This document shows positions 1 through 9,033 of a stretch of 64,000 nt of DNA, piece after piece (the stretch's first letter is position 1; each line of letters begins with the position of its first letter). The DNA lies in contig NZ_AUBP01000001.1 of the NCBI RefSeq assembly GCF_000429305.1, positions 62,001 to 126,000 on the forward strand, written 5' to 3'. The stretch comes from Desulfovibrio inopinatus DSM 10711. Lineage in GTDB: Bacteria > Desulfobacterota > Desulfovibrionia > Desulfovibrionales > Desulfovibrionaceae. The notes beneath the pieces are model-generated. The model worked only from the letters and a program-made list of their open reading frames with translations. It did not search any database and was not told the DNA's origin. A program made the translations under genes and the position numbers.

Positions 1-291
1 ATCAAACGCATGCTGTTCGGCCTTTGTGTCGGTATAGGTTGCCGTATAAAACACAAAGGGAATATGTTTCAGCCGTGGTTCGGACTTGCAGAAACGGCAC
101 AAGGCGTACCCATCCATTTCCGGCATCAGAATATCCGAAATAATCAAGTCCACATCATTCTCACGCAGGAATTCCACAGCCTTTTTGCCGTGTTCTGCAC
201 TGTGCACGTGATACCCTTGGCTGGTGAGCATGGTCTCTTGAAGCAGCCTGGAGTTTTCGTCGTCTTCGACAACCAGTATCAATGTGCCCAT
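1..291 (-). CDS. Response regulator receiver protein, cut by the left window edge
   Basis: Read on the minus strand, an ATG at 289-291 opens a frame that leaves the window after 97 residues. The protein begins MGTLILVVEDDENSRLLQ and has the receiver signature: acidic E9-D10-D11 and the likely phosphoacceptor D53 in ISDILMPEMDG, followed by FVFYTAT near residue 82. The start A is the last base of the stop codon of the upstream receiver gene (TGATG), so the two are probably translationally coupled. Together with the kinase further upstream they form one operon. Whether an output domain (PAS, kinase, GGDEF) follows the receiver cannot be seen. Confidence 0.9.
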   Translation of the reverse strand, partial: MGTLILVVEDDENSRLLQETMLTSQGYHVHSAEHGKKAVEFLRENDVDLIISDILMPEMDGYALCRFCKSEPRLKHIPFVFYTATYTDTKAEQHAFD

Positions 292-659
292 CAAAATTCC
301 TTTAAAATTTTCTCGATTTGTTTCATGACGAGGACGGGGTCGATAGGCTTTTCGATGTAGCCATCGCAACCCGCGGCCAGGAGCCTTTCCCGATCACCTG
401 CCATGGCATACGAAGTGACTGCGATGATCGGGATCGACGCTGTTTCGCTCTGCGCTCGGAGTTGTCGCAGCACTTCGGTGCCTGGAATATCAGGCAATTG
501 GATATCCAGGAGGATGAAGTCCGGCAACTCTCGTAATGCAGCTTCCACGCCGTCCTGACCGTTTATCGCACTGAGGCTGGTGTAGCCGTTGGCTTTCAAA
601 ATGAACGAGATAAGTTCCAGGTTGTTCTCGTTGTCTTCTATGATCAATGCGCGTTTCAT
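291..659 (-). CDS. Single-domain response regulator (CheY/DivK-like)
   Basis: A 122-residue stand-alone receiver domain with no output domain. E8/D9 form the acidic pocket, D52 in LLDIQLPDIPG is the predicted phosphoacceptor, T82 is the switch residue and K104 in IEKPID is the conserved lysine. The gene starts inside the stop region of the large sensor kinase (ATGA overlap at 656-659) and ends in a TGATG overlap with the next receiver. Kinase and both receivers should therefore be made together. A likely role is phosphotransfer from the kinase to a diffusible receiver, as in DivK or Spo0F-type relays; the partner is inferred from gene order only. Confidence 0.93.
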   Translation of the reverse strand: MKRALIIEDNENNLELISFILKANGYTSLSAINGQDGVEAALRELPDFILLDIQLPDIPGTEVLRQLRAQSETASIPIIAVTSYAMAGDRERLLAAGCDGYIEKPIDPVLVMKQIEKILKEF

Positions 660-3600
660 GCCTCTGTCTCCGGTCTTGTTTCCTGTCTTTCCTTGGCGTT
701 GTCCAAATCCATGGGAATGCGCATGCCAAACGTGCTGCCCCGGTTCAACTCACTTTTGACAAAAACTTCACCACAAAGCAGTTCGGTCACCAATTTACGT
801 GTTAAATAAAGCCCCAGACCTGTGCCGCCAGCTTTGACTTTCAGATGCGAGTCAAAACGCTCAAAGGCTTCAAAAAGCCGAGGGAAGTCTTTTTCGTCAA
901 TGCCGATGCCGGTATCGCTCACCGCAATCTCCACGGTCTGTTGCGTGGAGGTTACGTCAATCACCACCTCGCCGTGCTCCGAGTACTTGACGGCGTTGCT
1001 TAAGAAATTGATCAGGCACTGTAAGACACGTTTGCGATCCGTGTGCATGGCAAGATCTTCAGGCATGTTCAGTTGTAAATCCAGACCTTTTTTCTTGATC
1101 TGCGACTTCACGGTCGTGACGGCCTCATCAATTACTTCTCTAAGAGGGAAGGACTGCACATGAACGTCAATGCGTCCTGACTCAATTTTTGATATGTCGA
1201 TCACGTCGGTGATCAATTCATGCAAGTGCCTGGATGCCTGATGCACTCTGGAAAGCTGGTCTTTCTGTGTCGGATTCAATTCCCCGGTCATGCCCTGGAG
1301 CATCACACCGGTAAATCCTATAATGGAATTGAGCGGAGTACGAAGTTCATGGGACATGGAGGCTATAAACATGGATTTGAGTCGATCAAGATCTTTGAGC
1401 TGGTCGTTAGCCTGTTGTAATTCGAATGTCTTCCGTTGTAAGGCATCTTCGTACTTTTTGCGCATGAGCGCGTTGGTGAAAACCTGACCAATGAGTTTTA
1501 AAAAGCTGATTTCCTCGGAATTCCACTCTCGTTCGTCCTCCTGAGAGGCCACTCCCAGGAGTCCTACAACCATGTATGCGTAATAAAGTGGCACCTCTAC
1601 AAAGGAACCGACTCCACGTTCTAAGAGGAAATCCCTGCTGGCAACAAGAGCTTCGTCCATTTTCAATACGTTGGGGACATTGAAAACAGTTCCGTCTTTT
1701 ATCTCGCGTATCCGCCATGGGGCATGTGTTGCAACGGGCTCCAGAAAATTGCATATATCGGTGCGCTCAGCGCCTTCCTTCCAATGATACACGCACGACA
1801 ATTGGTTTTCTGAAACTTCCTTGTATAGGTAGGCTTCCTGGCTATGGAGAACACAAGCGATATTCTGCAAGGCTTGGTGTAGCTCCTCATTGATATCTCG
1901 TGACGGGAGATTGACGAACTTTGTCGATACTTCGGAAAGCACATTTTTCAACTCGTTGCTGTAGCGCAGTCTTGCCTCAGCCTCGCGCCTTTTTTCCAGG
2001 TCCTTTTTCAGCTTGAAATTCCAAAAGAGAATAACAGCTAATACGATCAACGCGATAATTGAAGCGTTGATGATGTATCGTCGCACCACCCCGCGCTCGA
2101 TGCCGGTCTTGAATTCCACGCCCACCCAACGCTGCATGATGCGTTGTTCTTCCTCTGATGTAATGGAAAGCAAGCCTTTGTTAATGATGCGCACCAGTTC
2201 CGGCCAATCCGCTCGTACGGCAAAGTACAGATTTCTTTGGTCTTGTCCGGCAGGAGCGGCAATTTTGAGATTGGTGAGGTTCATCTTGCGTATCCAATAT
2301 GCAGAAGCGGCAAGATTGCCAACCATGGCGTCGGTGTTGCCGTCGGACACGCTCAATAACGCCTGTTTGAGCGTCGCAAAGAAAATTGGTTTGATGTCGG
2401 TATGGCTTTCCAGGAATCCGGCATTGGATGAGTTGCCTTGCACAGCCACACGCAAGTCTGCAATGTCCTCAAGGCCTGTAATGAAGGGCGTATCGATTCG
2501 AGTGATGATCACACGATGAAACTGCGAATATGGGCGAGAAAAATGTAAAAAACTCTGGCGTTCTTCGGTCTTCCCCACGCACGGTAAGACATCAATTTTC
2601 CCCTGCTTAATCATTGTCATGGCTTCGGTCCATGTTAGATCAGGAACGCGTTCAAAATTTAATCCCAGGCGTTTCGACAACAACTTGACATAATCTGAAG
2701 CAATCCCATCGTATGAGCCATCTGGTCCCAGAAATTCATACGGCACGAATTCAGGGTCTACGGCATAGCGGATAACTGAATGCTTACGTATCCAGTCGCG
2801 TTCTTCATCAGTCAGAATTACCTTGTTGGTCTCTCCGTCTTCAGTCCCCTCAGGAGCAAATGCCAAAGCTCCCATGGTCAGATAGCGGTCTAGTGCTTGA
2901 TAATATATAGAGTCCCTGTCTTTTTTCAGCGCACGCAAATCCTTGTCTATGATCGCCTTCAGCATGGGGGTATGCGGACCGTGTGGGGGAAAGGCAAATT
3001 GTAACTGTCTGGGATTAAAAATGATGGGGGTCTTTTGCACATTGTAGTCCTTCGCAAACACAGCGCCGAAAATTCGGTTCACAACGCCGGCGTCGGCCTG
3101 TTCCGTATCGAGCAGACTAAAGACCTCTTTATAGGAATCCACCTCCAGGTAACGGGACGGTTTGATGTTGAAACGTCCCAATATACTTTTGATTCCCTGG
3201 TTGCTTGAGGTATGGATGCTTCCTTTCATCACGGCCACACGCAACCCCTGAAGGTCGGGCAGTTCCTCCACGTTCAGCCCACTTCGTGTATAGACCACAC
3301 CCCAGTTGATGAACGTACTTTCATCACTGAAAGTGAACTGCTTACTCCGCTCTTGGGAGTAGGCAACGTCGACCATGACATCGATCTCCCCAGATTCGAG
3401 CCTGTTAAGGCATTGCGTCCAGGTTCCGGGAATATACTGGAGTTTCCAGCCTTCCTTTGCGGATATGGCGGAAAGAATGTCCGGAAAAATGCCACGGTAA
3501 TGACCTGACGCGTCCTCGAATACTTTGGGATAGTTATCGTAAACCCCAACCTTGATGACCAGGGGGGCGTTGGCTTCAGTTGTATCCTTGGCCGCACTTG

Positions 3601-3721
3601 ATGTGGGTGTCCCCCCAAGCACACATAAAACCACCATGAAAGCATATGCCAAAGAGATCATGAAAGAGCATACTTGTGTCCGTGTCCGAAAGAGCTCAAC
3701 AGAAATTTGGCTTAAAATCAT
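656..3721 (-). CDS. Membrane sensor histidine kinase with two periplasmic binding domains (EvgS/BvgS-like) and GAF
   Basis: 1021 residues. A hydrophobic N-terminal export segment (about 20-45) precedes two solute-binding (SBP_bac_3) domains, about 55-290 and 310-540. A transmembrane helix near 555-575 (IINASIIALIVLAVILFW) is followed by a GAF-like domain (about 600-760), a HisKA domain with the phosphorylated His in SMSHELRTPLNS, and an ATPase domain with NFLSNAVKYS, DTGIGID and GGTGLGLYLT. Two tandem binding domains are the EvgS/BvgS 'venus flytrap' arrangement, in which a periplasmic ligand or its absence controls the kinase. Unlike those proteins there is no receiver or Hpt domain in the same chain; two receivers are encoded separately just downstream. 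Translation could also start at the internal Met 21. The ligand is unknown. Confidence 0.93.
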   Translation of the reverse strand: MILSQISVELFRTRTQVCSFMISLAYAFMVVLCVLGGTPTSSAAKDTTEANAPLVIKVGVYDNYPKVFEDASGHYRGIFPDILSAISAKEGWKLQYIPGTWTQCLNRLESGEIDVMVDVAYSQERSKQFTFSDESTFINWGVVYTRSGLNVEELPDLQGLRVAVMKGSIHTSSNQGIKSILGRFNIKPSRYLEVDSYKEVFSLLDTEQADAGVVNRIFGAVFAKDYNVQKTPIIFNPRQLQFAFPPHGPHTPMLKAIIDKDLRALKKDRDSIYYQALDRYLTMGALAFAPEGTEDGETNKVILTDEERDWIRKHSVIRYAVDPEFVPYEFLGPDGSYDGIASDYVKLLSKRLGLNFERVPDLTWTEAMTMIKQGKIDVLPCVGKTEERQSFLHFSRPYSQFHRVIITRIDTPFITGLEDIADLRVAVQGNSSNAGFLESHTDIKPIFFATLKQALLSVSDGNTDAMVGNLAASAYWIRKMNLTNLKIAAPAGQDQRNLYFAVRADWPELVRIINKGLLSITSEEEQRIMQRWVGVEFKTGIERGVVRRYIINASIIALIVLAVILFWNFKLKKDLEKRREAEARLRYSNELKNVLSEVSTKFVNLPSRDINEELHQALQNIACVLHSQEAYLYKEVSENQLSCVYHWKEGAERTDICNFLEPVATHAPWRIREIKDGTVFNVPNVLKMDEALVASRDFLLERGVGSFVEVPLYYAYMVVGLLGVASQEDEREWNSEEISFLKLIGQVFTNALMRKKYEDALQRKTFELQQANDQLKDLDRLKSMFIASMSHELRTPLNSIIGFTGVMLQGMTGELNPTQKDQLSRVHQASRHLHELITDVIDISKIESGRIDVHVQSFPLREVIDEAVTTVKSQIKKKGLDLQLNMPEDLAMHTDRKRVLQCLINFLSNAVKYSEHGEVVIDVTSTQQTVEIAVSDTGIGIDEKDFPRLFEAFERFDSHLKVKAGGTGLGLYLTRKLVTELLCGEVFVKSELNRGSTFGMRIPMDLDNAKERQETRPETEA

Positions 3722-4345
3722 GGCTTGCCTTTTTTAAATACGTCGCTGCTCTGAAAAATTTTTTCTTAACTCTGTTGTAAATACAGCTCCAAAGAAATCA
3801 TGTCTATATGAGAACCATTTTCTTCTGCTATGAGGATAGGAAAGGGAAGATGTAGCCATCTCTTTTGATTTCTTTGGTTAAATGTTAGTAAATAACATCC
3901 AATGTGAAGTCTCTTGCAATTGCTCTGTTTGCATCAATACACACCTGTCCAGCAACTTTTTTCTTAACAGCCGACTGGATGAATGTTTCAAGTCAATTTA
4001 TTACAGCCTATTAGACCATTCTTTTCAATATCTGATTTTATCACAAATAAAGCCAGCAAGTTAGCCTTCAATAAGAATGACAGTTGGATATTGGGAAAAT
4101 CGATCAATCTGCTTTGGTATAATTTTTGGAGAAACTGAAGGAAATTGAACTCATGGCTTTTTAATGCCACGCCGAGACAAGACTCAAGAAGCGTTGACGT
4201 TGCTTTCCTTTGGGTTTTGTCTGGATCAGGACAGATTGTTGTTGGGTGGAGCTGGAGAGGGGCACACTCATCATTATTTTGCTTCTTCATTTACTCACCC
4301 TCCCAACAACTTACAACGTTTATCGCCCAGAAAGCCCCCACCTCA
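3722..4345. other. Intergenic stretch, no convincing gene
   Basis: 624 bases between two minus-strand genes. It must hold the promoter of the sensor kinase operon (near 3722-3850) and the 3' end of the FRG gene transcript. The short open frames here are AT-rich, lack ribosome binding sites and show no domain-like pattern. I saw no strong hairpin, tRNA or repeat. Confidence 0.6.
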
Positions 4346-5374
4346 TCACAGCTTCTTCAATCGAAATTTAACCCTGCGTCTGCCTGTGTTCGAGTTTTCA
4401 GAGACGGGGCGATTTTTTCTTTGGGGTTTTGGTTCTAGAGGTCGACTTGGAAGAGAGTTGGCCGGCAAGCTTGACGCCATTCCCGGCGTAAAGTGATAAA
4501 TAGTTGGGCTGTAGTGTCGTCGCAGCCAGGCCGCGAGACCATCGAGGCCGGGGAAGAGCACGCGTTCCGTGATGTTGGCTTGATCCAACTTGTCGCGGAT
4601 TTCCCACTTCAACTTGCTGGGGATGATGATTCTTTTGGCGAGGTTGGGTGTCTGGCTGAGCCAGTCGTCAATGCACGTCGCGGGATCGGACATGACGGAG
4701 AAGAGGGCGAATTGGTTGACGATGCGCTCATCCATGGACGGGGGTTCGTAAAAGACAACAAACGGGTCTGACGAGAGCGTGTCGAAATCTTTTATTTTTT
4801 TGGCCGCGCGCTCCAGCATGCCCAGGGTGAATGCGTTGGAACCGGTGTATTCCTGTTGTTTTTTCAAGGGTTCTGGCAGGGATTGGTGGGCACGCATGAA
4901 GTCGACACACCAGACAACGCCGTCTTTATCGTATTTGTCAATGTTGGCCGTGGCAAAGTGTAGGGCCACAAACGGCGAATAGGTCCAGTCTAAAAATCGT
5001 GTGGGAAGGCCGTGATGCTGGCCTATGGTCAACCATTTCCAGTCGGAAAAATATTGATCGACATTGCCAAGCGGGGCGTATTTGCGAAAATTTCTGAGTA
5101 AATGGCGTTCCAGTTTCGCAAAGGGGCCGTCTAACCTTCGCAGGCTGGTTTGCAGATTGTAATCTCTATCTGTGAGTCCTCTGAAAACGTAGTTTGAGCG
5201 ATAACGCTTCAAATCTTCCTGCCAGGATCTTTCGTAGAGAATCTCTATAAGATTCTCCCAGCTTTCGACGTCTTGCTCAATGATGCTCATGGATGCGCTC
5301 TGTGTTGGGTGTTCAGTGTTCGTTGAGAGCGAATGCGATGCGTCGACGAGTGCATCTTGTCTTTCATAAGTCAT
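4346..5374 (-). CDS. FRG domain-containing protein
   Basis: 342 residues. Two conserved FRG blocks are visible: YVFRGLTDRDYNLQTSLRR (about 62-80), giving the family its Phe-Arg-Gly name, and GQHHGLPTRFLDWTYSPFVA (about 118-137). The biochemical activity of the family is unknown; FRG proteins are patchily distributed and often occur with mobile or defence genes. The C-terminal 45 residues are Pro/Ser/Arg/Lys rich and look disordered. No signal peptide or membrane helix, so probably cytosolic. It lies 46 bases after sfsA on the same strand and is probably co-transcribed. The ribosome binding site is weak; Met 29 (position 5290) is an alternative start. No neighbouring defence gene was recognised. 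Confidence 0.85.
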   Translation of the reverse strand: MTYERQDALVDASHSLSTNTEHPTQSASMSIIEQDVESWENLIEILYERSWQEDLKRYRSNYVFRGLTDRDYNLQTSLRRLDGPFAKLERHLLRNFRKYAPLGNVDQYFSDWKWLTIGQHHGLPTRFLDWTYSPFVALHFATANIDKYDKDGVVWCVDFMRAHQSLPEPLKKQQEYTGSNAFTLGMLERAAKKIKDFDTLSSDPFVVFYEPPSMDERIVNQFALFSVMSDPATCIDDWLSQTPNLAKRIIIPSKLKWEIRDKLDQANITERVLFPGLDGLAAWLRRHYSPTIYHFTPGMASSLPANSLPSRPLEPKPQRKNRPVSENSNTGRRRVKFRLKKL

Positions 5375-5420
5375 ACTTACGCGAACAATGGGGTTCTTTG
5401 AAGAGAAAGAATGCTCTTTA

Positions 5421-6170
5421 TCACTCCTGTATGACTGGTAAACGTTCTCCCAAATCGATTCCAGCCGGACTCAGGATGGCTTGGTACGCCCACATTTCGA
5501 CGCCAGCCTCTTGAGCACGATAGAATGTTTTGGCGAAATGGGGGTCAATATAGTCGGCCGGGGCAAAGCAGTGGCCGTCGGGGCGTTGAATGAGATAAAA
5601 AACCACCGCTCGTGTGTTCGGTTCGGCGGTAAGGCGTATCAGTTCTTCGAGATGTTTCGCACCGCGTTCGGTGACGGCATCGGGAAAAGCGGCGACATCG
5701 TCTTCAACCATGGTGACATTTTTTGTTTCAATCCAGATTTGGCCGCTCGGTCCGGTAAGCAGTGCATCAAGACGACCGTGGGCAAAGGCTGGTTCGGTTT
5801 TAATCTGTTCCATACCCGCGGTTTCCGGAAGACGATTTGCCAAGAACGCTGCTTTGATCATTCTGTTTGGCGTAAGAGTATTGACGCCAACCCAGAATCC
5901 GGAATCACCGCCGAGACGGACCATTTCCAGCGTGTGCGGCAACTTCCGTTTCGGGTTGGAGCTGACCGAAAGCAAGACTTCTTGTCCTGGATGCAGCAGG
6001 CCGAGCATGCTGCCGGAATTATTGGTATGAACCCAAAATGTTTCGTTGCCTGACGCAACTTCGACAAGAAAACGTTTACTTCGTCGTAAAAAACGTGCCG
6101 ACAGAGTAGGGCCAAGAGGGACAAGCGGTTGTGATTGTTTATTGTTTTTTTCGAAGTCTGGTTGACACAT
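5421..6170 (-). CDS. sfsA: SfsA family protein (sugar fermentation stimulation protein homologue)
   Basis: 249 residues from an ATG at 6170, chosen because GAAGGT stands about 8 bases upstream; the open frame continues 74 codons further up without a good start. Typical SfsA features are FLRRSKRFLVEV near the N-terminus (OB-fold part), the nuclease-like segment GRLDALLTGPSGQIWIETKN, and AAFPDAVTERGAKHLEEL followed by VVFYLIQR. In E. coli SfsA was linked to maltose metabolism and described as a DNA-binding protein; its fold resembles restriction-endonuclease-like nucleases. The exact role is unsettled. Divergent from the aminotransferase at 6407 and upstream of the FRG gene. Confidence 0.93.
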   Translation of the reverse strand: MCQPDFEKNNKQSQPLVPLGPTLSARFLRRSKRFLVEVASGNETFWVHTNNSGSMLGLLHPGQEVLLSVSSNPKRKLPHTLEMVRLGGDSGFWVGVNTLTPNRMIKAAFLANRLPETAGMEQIKTEPAFAHGRLDALLTGPSGQIWIETKNVTMVEDDVAAFPDAVTERGAKHLEELIRLTAEPNTRAVVFYLIQRPDGHCFAPADYIDPHFAKTFYRAQEAGVEMWAYQAILSPAGIDLGERLPVIQE

Positions 6171-6406
6171 GCAATTTACCTTCACTTGATTTTCCACTAC
6201 AAGAATCGGGTTCGACCGTGACGCGTATACATACGTGGACACGGCGAAGGCAAGACCGGCCATTGTGCGGCGCGTATCCCGTCCGCGCCCGGCCTTGTTC
6301 AATCGTCTCATTGGGTGTGAGACATGTCTTGGACCTGATGCCTTGCGCGGCCGCGAGGCTCTTTCATTAACGAAAAACATATAAAACAACAAAAAGGCGG
6401 GGCCGC

Positions 6407-7582
6407 ATGGAATTTTCTCTTAAACTGTCCAAGATCAAGCCTTCAGCAACAATGGCGATGAACGCCAAAGCACAAGAGCTGCGGGCACAGGGCAAAAAAA
6501 TCGTGAGTCTGGCCGTGGGCGAGCCCGATTTCAACACGCCCGACCATGTCAAACAGGCGGCCATTGACGCCATAAACGACAATTTCACCCGCTACACTCC
6601 GGTTCCGGGTATTCCTGGATTACGTGACGCTGCGGCAGGATACTTCAAGACCTTTTATGGGGTCGAATCAGGGCCGGAAACCATTATTATTACGAATGGC
6701 GGCAAGCAGTCGCTTTATAATATTTTTACCGCCCTGCTCAATCCCGGAGATGAAGTTCTGATTCCTGCACCGTATTGGGTCAGTTATCCCGACATGGTGC
6801 TTCTGGCGTCGGGGGATCCCGTCATTGTGCCCACAACGCAGGAAAGCGGATTTCTCACCTCTCCGGAAGAACTGGATAAGTACTGGACGCCGCGCACCCG
6901 CATTTTGGTGCTGAATTCTCCGTCCAACCCTACGGGATGCACGTATCCAAAAGACAAGCTCGATGCGATTGCGGCCTGGGCCGTGGAGCGCAATATTTTG
7001 GTTGTTTCCGATGAAATTTACGACCAACTTGTCTATCCTCCAGCCGAACCGGCCTCGCTGTCTCCCTGGTTTGCCAAGTATCCTGAGCATTTTGCCATTT
7101 GCAATGGATTGGCGAAGAGCTTTGCTATGACAGGCTGGCGTGTCGGGTTCTGTATGGCTCATCCCGACTTAATCAAGGCCATGAACAAAATTCAGGGCCA
7201 GCAGACATCCAATATCTGTTCGATTGCACAGAAAGCGGCCTTGGCCGCTTTGACCGGATCTTTTGAAGGGGTGAAGGTGATGCGTGAGGCGTTTGAGCGA
7301 CGTCGTGACCTCGCGTTGTCGATTATTTCGGCCTGGCCTGGCGTACACTGTGTGAAACCGGATGGTGCTTTCTATCTCTTCCCGGATTTGTCGACGTTTT
7401 ATAACGATGCTGTCACGGGATCCGCCGATCTTGCCAAAATCATTTTGGAACAGGCCGAAGTCGCGACCGTTCCAGGCGTTGCGTTCGGTGATGACCGATG
7501 CGTGCGTTTTTCTTACGCTGTGGCAGACGAGGTTTTGACCGATGCCCTGAATCGGGTGGGTGAGGTATTGACGCGGCTGTAA
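6407..7582 (+). CDS. aspC: Class I PLP-dependent aminotransferase (aspartate aminotransferase type)
   Basis: 391 residues, a normal length for bacterial aspartate aminotransferases of the Iγ/Iβ type. The N-terminus reads SLKLSKIKPSATMAMNAKAQ and contains VGEPDFNTP. Cofactor residues are visible: N174 in SPSNPTG, D202 and Y205 in SDEIYDQL, the Schiff-base lysine K237 in NGLAKSFAMTGWR, and R245. It should exchange amino groups between aspartate and 2-oxoglutarate in the cytosol; tyrosine/phenylalanine or prephenate activity cannot be excluded from sequence. A hairpin at 7617-7637 separates it from pgi. Confidence 0.9.
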   Translation: MEFSLKLSKIKPSATMAMNAKAQELRAQGKKIVSLAVGEPDFNTPDHVKQAAIDAINDNFTRYTPVPGIPGLRDAAAGYFKTFYGVESGPETIIITNGGKQSLYNIFTALLNPGDEVLIPAPYWVSYPDMVLLASGDPVIVPTTQESGFLTSPEELDKYWTPRTRILVLNSPSNPTGCTYPKDKLDAIAAWAVERNILVVSDEIYDQLVYPPAEPASLSPWFAKYPEHFAICNGLAKSFAMTGWRVGFCMAHPDLIKAMNKIQGQQTSNICSIAQKAALAALTGSFEGVKVMREAFERRRDLALSIISAWPGVHCVKPDGAFYLFPDLSTFYNDAVTGSADLAKIILEQAEVATVPGVAFGDDRCVRFSYAVADEVLTDALNRVGEVLTRL

Positions 7583-7616
7583 GTTCTTGGGAAAAGATGA
7601 GACAATAGACAAGGAA

Positions 7617-7637
7617 CGAGGCCCGTCACGGGCCTCG
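7617..7637 (+). terminator. Hairpin between aminotransferase and pgi
   Basis: Arms CGAGGCCCG and CGGGCCTCG form a perfect 9-bp GC-rich stem with a TCA loop. No T-run follows, so it could be a weak terminator, attenuator or mRNA-stabilising structure. Confidence 0.5.
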
Positions 7638-7680
7638 ACACTCAGCATTTTGCCAGCGATCAGTCAGCAAGGAGAATCCT

Positions 7681-9030
7681 ATGGCCGGCACCATTTTGGA
7701 CTGGACCCACGCGTATCCATCTTCCATGCACCAAGGCGAAGCCAAGGCACGCATTCCTGAATTCGTGGACCGGTTCACCGAAGCCGTATGCAGTTCCGAG
7801 GGCGGCAAGCTCCCATTTCTGAATTTGCCCCACTGGAAGACTCTGCTTGCCAAACTCAAAGAGCTGCAGCCGTTTCTTTCCAAATTTGATCACATGTTGC
7901 TGCTTGGTATTGGCGGCTCGGCTCTTGGAGCCAAAGCTCTGCGGCGAGCGTTTTATACCGAACAGGATCGGCCGGGCCATAATGGTCCATGGTTGTGGGT
8001 GGCGGATAATGTCGATGTGAACACGCTCGACGCCTTTTTCACCAAACTTCCTCCGGAAAAGACTGTTATTGTTCCGGTAAGCCGCTCGGGAAACACCCTG
8101 GAAACCGTGAGCCAATATCTTTTGGCGGTTCAATGGTTGCACGATTATCTCGGCTCCAAATGGACCGACCATGTGTGTGCCATCACCGGGGAAACTGGTT
8201 TTCTGCGCGACGAAGTCAATACGCACCAACTGCAGAACGTGACGATTGCGCCGTTCATGAGCGGTCGATATTCCGTCTTTTCGGCAGCCGGTCTGGTTCC
8301 GGCAGAGTTTCTGGGGATCGATTATAAGGCGATCGGGGAAGGGGCACTCGATATTTCGAGCCCGTTGTTTAACGATGTTCTAACGGTACAGTCGTTATCC
8401 AAGCATCCGGCCTGGAAACTGGCGACCTGGAGTTGGTCGTTGCTCAACCACGGTTTCAACCAGCTTATCATGTTCAATTATATTCCGAGCTGGGAACCGT
8501 TTAGTGATTGGTTCTCTCACCTGTGGGCGCAAAGCCTCGGACGCGAAGCCAAAGGCGGAACACCGCTGACGGCCAACGGCGTATCGGCGCATCACTCTCA
8601 CTTGCAGTTGTATCTCGAAGGGCCGCGTGACAAGGGTTGTATCATGTTAACCTGCCCGAATTTGCCGCAAGGTCTCTATTTTCCAGATAATACGCCTTCG
8701 TCACATGAGTATCTCAAGCAAAAAAGACTGGGCGAGTTGCATCAGGCGGAATCGTTGTGCAGTGCCATCGCACTGAGTGAAGCGAACGTGCCCCTGATGG
8801 AGCTGCAAATGGAAGGCAATGACCTGCGCAATGCCGGTCGCTTCTTTGCTTTGATGGAACTGACCACGCTCTTTTTGTCTTGGTTGATCGATATTCCAGC
8901 GACAAGCAAGCCGGCAGTTCGGCGTCTCAACCAGCTTGTGAAGGCCCATTTAGGGCAAGAAGGGCTGGCCGATGAAAAGGCCGCTGTCGAGACCTTTTTG
9001 TGGGAAGAGAAACAACGGCAGGAGTTCTAA
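7681..9030 (+). CDS. pgi: Glucose-6-phosphate isomerase
   Basis: 449 residues, matching the short bacterial Pgi class. Glucose-6-phosphate and fructose-6-phosphate are interconverted in glycolysis and gluconeogenesis. Substrate-phosphate binding segments are visible: LLGIGGSALGAKALR (about 76-90) and VPVSRSGNTLETVSQ (about 130-145). A further typical block is SAAGLVPAEFLGIDY. The start follows AAGGAGAATCCT directly. The histidine kinase gene begins 3 bases after the stop codon, so the two are co-transcribed, an unusual pairing of a housekeeping enzyme with a sensor. Confidence 0.96.
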   Translation: MAGTILDWTHAYPSSMHQGEAKARIPEFVDRFTEAVCSSEGGKLPFLNLPHWKTLLAKLKELQPFLSKFDHMLLLGIGGSALGAKALRRAFYTEQDRPGHNGPWLWVADNVDVNTLDAFFTKLPPEKTVIVPVSRSGNTLETVSQYLLAVQWLHDYLGSKWTDHVCAITGETGFLRDEVNTHQLQNVTIAPFMSGRYSVFSAAGLVPAEFLGIDYKAIGEGALDISSPLFNDVLTVQSLSKHPAWKLATWSWSLLNHGFNQLIMFNYIPSWEPFSDWFSHLWAQSLGREAKGGTPLTANGVSAHHSHLQLYLEGPRDKGCIMLTCPNLPQGLYFPDNTPSSHEYLKQKRLGELHQAESLCSAIALSEANVPLMELQMEGNDLRNAGRFFALMELTTLFLSWLIDIPATSKPAVRRLNQLVKAHLGQEGLADEKAAVETFLWEEKQRQEF

Positions 9031-9033
9031 GCT

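Noticed and set aside
3988-4290. 100-codon minus-strand frame between the kinase and the FRG gene
   Set aside because: No ribosome binding site, AT-rich low-information sequence and no domain pattern.
4434-4475. Restriction sites TCTAGA, GTCGAC and AAGCTT resembling a cloning polylinker
   Set aside because: Spacing and intervening bases differ from common vectors, and the segment is part of the continuous FRG-protein reading frame.
5421-6392. Longer SfsA start at 6392
   Set aside because: The extra 74 residues are unlike SfsA, and a proper ribosome binding site stands before the ATG at 6170.
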